Of a DNA stretch of 10,516 nt, positions 5,639 to 10,516 are shown piece after piece. Location: contig DIQC01000051.1 of assembly GCA_002426495.1 (NCBI GenBank), positions 1 to 10,516 on the forward strand, read 5' to 3'. How positions within the stretch are numbered: the stretch's first letter is position 1; each line of letters starts with the position of its first letter. Below the pieces are notes generated by a model that saw nothing but the letters and a program-made list of their open reading frames with translations, was not told where the DNA came from and made no database searches. This DNA is from Thermacetogenium sp. UBA5472. GTDB taxonomy: Bacteria > Bacillota > DSM-12270 > Thermacetogeniales > Thermacetogeniaceae. The position numbers and the translations under genes are program-made.

Positions 5639-7714
5639 ATGGCAAAAACACTGATTATTGTGGAATCTCCGGCCAAAGCCCGGGCGATCGGCAAATTTTT
5701 AGGAAAACAATACTCTGTGAAGGCATCTTTAGGGCATGTTCGGGATCTCCCCAAAAGCCGTCTAGGTGTGGATGCAGAGAACGATTACACTCCAAAATAT
5801 ATTACCATACGTGGTAAAGGGGATGTGATCAAAGAACTTCGTGCTGCGGCAAAGAAGTCTGATCGGGTTCTCATAGGCCCTGACCCAGATAGGGAGGGGG
5901 AGGCTATTGCCTGGCATTTGATGAATGTGTTGGGGATACCAGAGGATAAAAAGTGCAGAATTGAATTCCGTGAAATTACCAAAAATGCCTTGAAAGAAGC
6001 GGTGAAAAAGCCTCGCCAACTAGATAAAGGCAGGATTGAAGCTCAGCAGGGCAGAAGAATTTTGGATCGCCTGGTAGGTTATAAGCTCAGCCCTCTTTTG
6101 TGGCGTAAAGTAAAGAAAGGATTGAGCGCCGGTAGGGTGCAGTCAGTGGCAGTGCGACTGATATGTGAACGAGAACAGGAGATTAACGACTTCCAGCCAG
6201 AGGAATATTGGAGTATTACAGGTCATTTTAAAGCCGTAAATGGCAATTTAGAGGCGCAGTTGGTGCGTAAAGGGAAGGATAAAATAGCACTGACTACTCA
6301 AGAAGAAGTTGATAAAGTTCTTGAGGAGCTGGATGGCGTTTCTTTTATTGTGAGTAAGGTAACAAAACGAGAGCGCAAGCGAAACCCAGCCCCTCCTTTT
6401 ACAACAAGCACTCTTCAGCAGGATGCCAGCCGTAAGCTAAATTTCCCCGTTAAAAAAACTATGAGAATCGCTCAGCAGTTGTATGAAGGGTTGGACATAG
6501 GTAAAGAGGGAGTAACAGGACTGATCACTTATATGCGAACTGATTCCACAAAGATTTCAGATACAGCTCAGTCTGCTGCTCGTGATTATATCGCAGAGGC
6601 AGTTGGCCCTGAATATGTGCCGCCAAAACCACCTACTTATAAGGTATCTCCCAGGGCGCAGGAGGCCCATGAGGCCATACGTCCTACTGAGATAACGCAC
6701 GCTCCGCAGCACATTAAAGACCACCTGTCTCGGGACCAGTATAGATTATATAAGTTGATCTGGGAGCGTTTTCTGGCAAGTCAAATGAAACCTGCGCTGC
6801 TTGAGGTAACAACGCTGGAAATCGAAGGGAATGATTTCACTTTCCGGGCAAGTGGATCTGTTGTCAAATTCCCCGGTTTTATGCGCATCTACACTGAAGC
6901 CGAAGTTGATGAATCACTGCTGCCTGCAGTTGAGCAGGGGAGTAAATTAGATTTAATAAAGTTTGAGCCAAAACAGCACTTTACTCAACCGCCTGCTCGT
7001 TATACAGAAGCAAGCCTGGTCAAGACATTAGAGGAAAACGGCATCGGCAGGCCGAGCACATATGCTCCGATTATCGCCACAATTCAGAGCCGCGGTTATG
7101 TCTGTATGGAAAAAAAGATTCTTTATCCCACTGAATTAGGCCAGATCGTAGTAGGTCTATTGAAAGAGTACTTTAATCGGATCATTGATGTGGAATTCAC
7201 AGCTGAGTTGGAGAAAAGGCTTGATCTGGTGGAGGAAAGGGTATACAGATGGCAGGATGTGGTGAAAGAGGTTTACGAACCCTTTGAGAAGGATCTACTT
7301 CATGCGGAAAAAGAGATTGAGGTGATTCCAATTGAGGAGGAAATCAGTGAGGAAACATGCCCTAAATGTGGCCAGAATCTCAAAGTAAAACAAGGAAGGT
7401 ACGGTAAATTTCTAGCCTGTCCCGGGTTTCCTGATTGTCGTCATACTCAGCCCTTTATTGAGGATACTGGTGTTATATGTCCCCGCTGTAAGGGGAAAAT
7501 TGTTGTGCGCAGGACCCGTAAAGGAAGAATATTTTACGGATGTATCAATTATCCGGAGTGCGACTTTAGCACGTGGGATCAACCCGCATCCGAATATTGT
7601 TCGGTATGCAAACATTTCCTGGTTTACAAAGGAAAAAATAGAAACCTATATTGCCCCAATTGTAAAAAAACATTACAGCAGGGTGAACAATCCTCTGCTT
7701 CAGAGGTGGATTGA
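5639..7714 (+). CDS. topA: DNA topoisomerase I (type IA)
   Basis: TopA relaxes negative supercoils by cutting one strand through a 5'-phosphotyrosine link. It has 691 residues, the normal bacterial size. The Toprim domain comes first, with the catalytic glutamate in IIVESPAKA (E9) and the acidic motif DPDREGE (D82, D84, E86). The active-site tyrosine is in GLITYMRTDS (Y298), with R300 beside it. QEAHEAIRPT (341-350) and the GIGRPSTYAPII block (468-479) are also typical. The C-terminus has three four-cysteine zinc ribbons (C574/577/594/600, C614/617/635/641, C654/657/672/675). I chose the ATG at 5639, preceded by AAAGGTG at about 8 bases; an earlier in-frame ATG would overlap dprA. The gene follows dprA by 7 bases and overlaps trmFO by one base. 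Confidence 0.97.
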   Translation: MAKTLIIVESPAKARAIGKFLGKQYSVKASLGHVRDLPKSRLGVDAENDYTPKYITIRGKGDVIKELRAAAKKSDRVLIGPDPDREGEAIAWHLMNVLGIPEDKKCRIEFREITKNALKEAVKKPRQLDKGRIEAQQGRRILDRLVGYKLSPLLWRKVKKGLSAGRVQSVAVRLICEREQEINDFQPEEYWSITGHFKAVNGNLEAQLVRKGKDKIALTTQEEVDKVLEELDGVSFIVSKVTKRERKRNPAPPFTTSTLQQDASRKLNFPVKKTMRIAQQLYEGLDIGKEGVTGLITYMRTDSTKISDTAQSAARDYIAEAVGPEYVPPKPPTYKVSPRAQEAHEAIRPTEITHAPQHIKDHLSRDQYRLYKLIWERFLASQMKPALLEVTTLEIEGNDFTFRASGSVVKFPGFMRIYTEAEVDESLLPAVEQGSKLDLIKFEPKQHFTQPPARYTEASLVKTLEENGIGRPSTYAPIIATIQSRGYVCMEKKILYPTELGQIVVGLLKEYFNRIIDVEFTAELEKRLDLVEERVYRWQDVVKEVYEPFEKDLLHAEKEIEVIPIEEEISEETCPKCGQNLKVKQGRYGKFLACPGFPDCRHTQPFIEDTGVICPRCKGKIVVRRTRKGRIFYGCINYPECDFSTWDQPASEYCSVCKHFLVYKGKNRNLYCPNCKKTLQQGEQSSASEVD

Positions 7715-9018
7715 TGGGATCAATATTTATTATCGGTGGAGGTCTGGCCGGGTGTGAGGCTGCCTGGCAGGCGAGCCGCCTAGGCGCAGAGGTCACCCTC
7801 TATGAGATGCGTCCCTTAAAGACTACTCCGGCACACCATACCGACCTGCTTGCAGAACTTGTCTGCAGTAATTCTCTGCGGGCGACTTCTCTATCCAATG
7901 CCGTCGGCCTGCTTAAAGAAGAGATGAAAATGGCAGATTCATTGATCATGCAGTGTGCAGAAAAAAGCGCTGTGCCTGCTGGGGGCGCCCTGGCTGTAGA
8001 TAGAACTCATTTTGCTGAGCTAATGACTGAATCTATAAGTGAAAATCCACGGATTAAACTGTTGCGGGAGGAAGTTGTACAGATTCCCGAACACCGCCCA
8101 CTGATTATCGCTACAGGGCCCCTGTCCTCTGATGCTCTTAGCGGCAGTTTAGCCTCCCTGACAGGGGAGGAGTATCTCTCATTTTATGATGCTGTTGCCC
8201 CACTTGTTTCGGTAGATTCCATCAATACAAAGCTTGTTTTTAGGCAATCCCGCTATGATAAAGGAGCTGCCGATTACCTCAATGCCCCACTCAATGAAGA
8301 GGAATATAAATTATTTTGGGAGAATCTAGTGTCAGCTGAAGTAAATGACCCCAAAGCCTTTGAAAGGGGGCTCTTTTTTGAGGGGTGTCTTCCTGTGGAA
8401 GTCATGGCGAGGCGTGGATTTGATACTCTGCGCTATGGTCCACTCAAACCGGTGGGTTTAATTGATCCTCGTACAGGCAAGGAACCATATGCCGTGGTTC
8501 AACTGCGTCAGGATGATACCCTGGGGACTACTTATAACCTTGTGGGTTTTCAAACCCAACTAAAATGGAGTGAACAAAAGCGCGTCTTTAGGATGATCCC
8601 CGGATTAGACAATGCTGAGTTTTTACGCTTTGGTGTCATGCATAAAAACACATTTTTGAATGGCCCTATGCTATTACAACCGACACTGCAGATGAAGAGG
8701 GCACCGGAAATAATCTGTGCAGGGCAGATAACTGGTGTCGAGGGTTATGTAGAATCTGCGGCCAGTGGTTTGATAGCAGGAATCAACAGTGCTTACCTGG
8801 CACAAGGGAAGGAACCTTTAATCCCACCACAGGAATCAGCCCACGGAGCTCTTTGCTGGTATGTAGCCACATCTGTTAGCTTGGATTTCCAGCCGATGAA
8901 CGTCAATTTTGGCCTATTTCCTCCACTATCCAAAAAATTACCTAAGCGCCATAGGATAAAAGCCATAGCAGATAGAGCACTATCCTCCTGGTCCCAATTT
9001 ATTGCAAAATTAGAATAA
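7714..9018 (+). CDS. trmFO: Methylenetetrahydrofolate-tRNA (uracil-5-)-methyltransferase TrmFO
   Basis: This flavoenzyme makes 5-methyluridine at position 54 of the tRNA T-loop, using methylenetetrahydrofolate as carbon source and reduced FAD, unlike the SAM-dependent TrmA of enterobacteria. It has 434 residues. The N-terminal FAD-binding site is IIGGGLAGCEAA (6-17). The two cysteines corresponding to the catalytic pair of characterised enzymes are in ELVCSNSLR (C51) and FEGCLPVEV (C225). QITGVEGYVESAASG, near the C-terminal third, is the second conserved flavin block. The ATG at 7714 shares its A with the topA stop, and the GAGGTGG ribosome site lies within topA, so translation is coupled. 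An alternative TTG three bases earlier would add one residue. A 59-base gap containing a promoter follows. Confidence 0.95.
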   Translation: MGSIFIIGGGLAGCEAAWQASRLGAEVTLYEMRPLKTTPAHHTDLLAELVCSNSLRATSLSNAVGLLKEEMKMADSLIMQCAEKSAVPAGGALAVDRTHFAELMTESISENPRIKLLREEVVQIPEHRPLIIATGPLSSDALSGSLASLTGEEYLSFYDAVAPLVSVDSINTKLVFRQSRYDKGAADYLNAPLNEEEYKLFWENLVSAEVNDPKAFERGLFFEGCLPVEVMARRGFDTLRYGPLKPVGLIDPRTGKEPYAVVQLRQDDTLGTTYNLVGFQTQLKWSEQKRVFRMIPGLDNAEFLRFGVMHKNTFLNGPMLLQPTLQMKRAPEIICAGQITGVEGYVESAASGLIAGINSAYLAQGKEPLIPPQESAHGALCWYVATSVSLDFQPMNVNFGLFPPLSKKLPKRHRIKAIADRALSSWSQFIAKLE

Positions 9019-9022
9019 GTAC

Positions 9023-9051
9023 TTGTCAGGAAAGATATGGTATGCTATATT
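9023..9051 (+). promoter_or_regulatory. Internal sigma-A-type promoter for xerC-hslV
   Basis: TTGTCA (9023-9028) is followed by exactly 17 bases and TATATT (9046-9051), with the TGn extended -10 (TG at 9043-9044). Each hexamer differs from consensus by a single base. The start would fall near 9058, about 20 bases before xerC, leaving just enough leader for its AAGAGGT ribosome site. This is the best-looking promoter in the window. It lies immediately after the trmFO stop, in the only gap of more than 10 bases in the rightward operon. Confidence 0.65.
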
Positions 9052-9077
9052 TTACTTGAAAAGAGGTAATATTCCTG

Positions 9078-10004
9078 ATGGAAATCTGGCAGCAAATCTG
9101 CGCTGATTTTATTAAATATTTAAAAACGCAGAAAAACCTAAGTGAGCATACTGTCCTTGCCTACAGCTCTGATCTGAAGCGTTTTTGCCAATATCTTGCT
9201 TCAGTAAAAGTAGCTGAACCAGCAGAGGTCAATTTAAGAATTATACGGAATTACCTTTCTCAATTATATGAAGCGGGTTATGCCCGCAGCACCATTTCAC
9301 GCAAGTTAGCTTGTCTGCGGTCATTATTTAGGTATCTGTGTCAGGCAGGTAAAATCGATAGCAATCCTATGCTACTGATTCGAACACCCAAAAAAACAAA
9401 GTCTTTGCCTCGGCTTCTCTATTCAGGTGAGGTGGAGATACTTTTAGATAATCCGGGTAAAAAAGGGAAACTAGGCCTTCGTGATCATGCATTGCTGGAA
9501 CTGCTGTATAGTTCTGGTATCCGCATAGGTGAAGCAGTGCAAATCAACCTGGGAGATGTGGAATTTGAACAGGCCGTTCTGCGTGTTAAAGGCAAGGGGC
9601 AAAAGGAGCGTATTGTTCCCATTGGCACCTATGCTTTTGTTGCCTTGCAAAGATATATAAATGAAAGTTGGCGGTTGCTCTGCGGCAATAAAATTGCATC
9701 TCCCACAGACCCGCTTTTTGTTAATTGGAGAGGGAAGAGGTTAACAACCAGAGGTGCTTATGGCATCATCACCAAATATTTAAAAAAGGTAGCCCCCAAC
9801 AGGAACCTGACACCTCACTCCTTGCGGCATACATTTGCCACACATCTTCTGGAAGGTGGCGCGGATCTTCGTTCCTTACAGGAACTTCTGGGGCATTCCA
9901 GAATGTCCAGCACTCAGATTTATACTCATGTAACAGGGGAAAGAATTAAGGCAGTCTATGACAAAGCACATCCACGGGCTAAGGAACGGACAGAAAGGAG
10001 TTAA
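9078..10004 (+). CDS. xerC: Tyrosine recombinase XerC (CodV)
   Basis: This is a site-specific recombinase that, with XerD, resolves chromosome dimers at dif. It has 308 residues, normal for XerC/XerD. The N-terminal SAM-like core-binding domain (about 1-95, with NLSEHTVLAYSSDLKRF) precedes the catalytic domain. The full catalytic set is visible: R149 in SSGIRIGEA, K173 in VKGKGQKER, H247 and R250 in TPHSLRHTFATHLL, H273 in LLGHSRMSSTQIYTHV, and nucleophile Y282. The position between trmFO and hslV matches codV of Bacillus subtilis, which favours XerC over XerD or a phage integrase. The start is ATG with AGAGGT about 10 bases upstream. Its last codons contain the hslV ribosome site. Confidence 0.94.
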   Translation: MEIWQQICADFIKYLKTQKNLSEHTVLAYSSDLKRFCQYLASVKVAEPAEVNLRIIRNYLSQLYEAGYARSTISRKLACLRSLFRYLCQAGKIDSNPMLLIRTPKKTKSLPRLLYSGEVEILLDNPGKKGKLGLRDHALLELLYSSGIRIGEAVQINLGDVEFEQAVLRVKGKGQKERIVPIGTYAFVALQRYINESWRLLCGNKIASPTDPLFVNWRGKRLTTRGAYGIITKYLKKVAPNRNLTPHSLRHTFATHLLEGGADLRSLQELLGHSRMSSTQIYTHVTGERIKAVYDKAHPRAKERTERS

Positions 10005-10005
10005 A

Positions 10006-10516
10006 ATGCTGACAGGAACAACCATAATATGTGTAAAAAAAGGCGAAGAAGTGGCCATAGGTGGAGATGGCCAGGTTACATTTGGCAACAATACCATTAT
10101 AAAGGCTCATGCCTGTAAGGTTAGGAAATTATATCATGGCCAGATACTGGCTGGTTTTGCAGGTTCCGTGGCTGACGCCCTTGCCCTCTTTGATAGATTT
10201 GAGCAGAAGCTTGAAGAATACCATGGGAATTTAAGGAGAGCAGCGGTAGAATTAGCTCGGGATTGGCGTTTGGACAGGAATCTCCGGCGTCTGGAGGCAC
10301 TTTTGGTTGTGGCAGATCGAGAGAACCTCTTGATTATTTCCGGAAGTGGCGAGGTTGTTGAGCCTGATGATGGCATTGCTTCTGTGGGTTCGGGCTCGTC
10401 ATATGCATTAGCTGCTGCGCGAGCATTGAATAAACATACATCATTGGAAGCGGAGGAGATAGTACAATCTGCTATGGAAATTGCTGCTTCCATATGTATT
10501 TATACAAATGAACATA
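10006..10516 (+). CDS. hslV: ATP-dependent protease peptidase subunit HslV (ClpQ), 3' end beyond window
   Basis: HslV is the proteasome-like peptidase that assembles with the HslU ATPase to degrade cytoplasmic proteins. The window shows 170 codons of an expected 175-180, so only the last few residues are missing. Features are GTTI near the start, GGDGQVTFG (19-27), GFAGSVADALALF, NLRRAAVELARDWR, EPDDGIASVGSGSSYALAAARAL, and CIYTN at the edge. By alignment to known HslV proteins, the catalytic N-terminal threonine is T5, exposed when the short propeptide MLTG is removed. The start is ATG, with AAAGGAG inside the xerC 3' end and a one-base gap between the genes. The next genes are expected to be hslU and codY, but they are not visible here. 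Confidence 0.95.
   Translation, partial: MLTGTTIICVKKGEEVAIGGDGQVTFGNNTIIKAHACKVRKLYHGQILAGFAGSVADALALFDRFEQKLEEYHGNLRRAAVELARDWRLDRNLRRLEALLVVADRENLLIISGSGEVVEPDDGIASVGSGSSYALAAARALNKHTSLEAEEIVQSAMEIAASICIYTNEH

Noticed and set aside
9078..10004. xerC as an integrase of a mobile element
   Set aside because: Its position between trmFO and hslV, its length and its ordinary catalytic motifs fit the chromosomal XerC. No attachment repeats or phage genes are nearby.

Overview
This window looks like the chromosome of a member of the Bacillota, probably of the class Clostridia. The main reason is the block on the right, dprA-topA-trmFO-xerC-hslV, which is a conserved Bacillota gene order (in Bacillus subtilis it continues into hslU/clpY and codY). 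Supporting signs are strong purine-rich Shine-Dalgarno sites, several TTG start codons, a folate-dependent TrmFO, and an HslV with the short clostridial-type propeptide. I cannot name a genus.

Left half, minus strand (about 164-4113): a branched-chain or related amino-acid ABC importer operon transcribed leftwards as livJ (lipoprotein receptor), livH and livM (permeases), livG (ATPase). The genes livH, livM and livG are packed within 1-7 bases of each other. livJ is set apart from livH by a 157-base spacer with two stem-loops, one of them a perfect 11-bp palindrome that looks like a dispersed repeat. The usual last gene, livF, does not follow livG: a weak intrinsic terminator lies about 10 bases after the livG stop, and the remaining 163 bases to the window edge show no recognisable gene.

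Middle (4114-4506): an AT-rich divergent intergenic region between livJ and dprA. It holds a leftward extended -10 element and a rightward consensus -35 placed back to back within one 20-bp dyad, several TGTCA half-sites, and two 9-base homopolymer tracts near livJ.

Right half, plus strand (4507 to the window end): a tightly spaced housekeeping operon. DprA handles single-stranded DNA and RecA loading, TopA relaxes negative supercoils, TrmFO makes m5U54 in tRNA, XerC resolves chromosome dimers, and HslV is the peptidase of the HslUV protease (its last codons lie beyond the edge). A good extended -10 promoter just before xerC suggests that xerC-hslV can be transcribed separately from dprA-topA-trmFO.

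The protein-coding content is ordinary. I found no CRISPR array, tRNA, rRNA, transposase or clearly novel gene system. The points worth a second look are non-coding: the shared divergent dyad, the palindromic repeat, the homopolymers in the livJ leader, the absent livF, and the promoter inside the trmFO-xerC gap.
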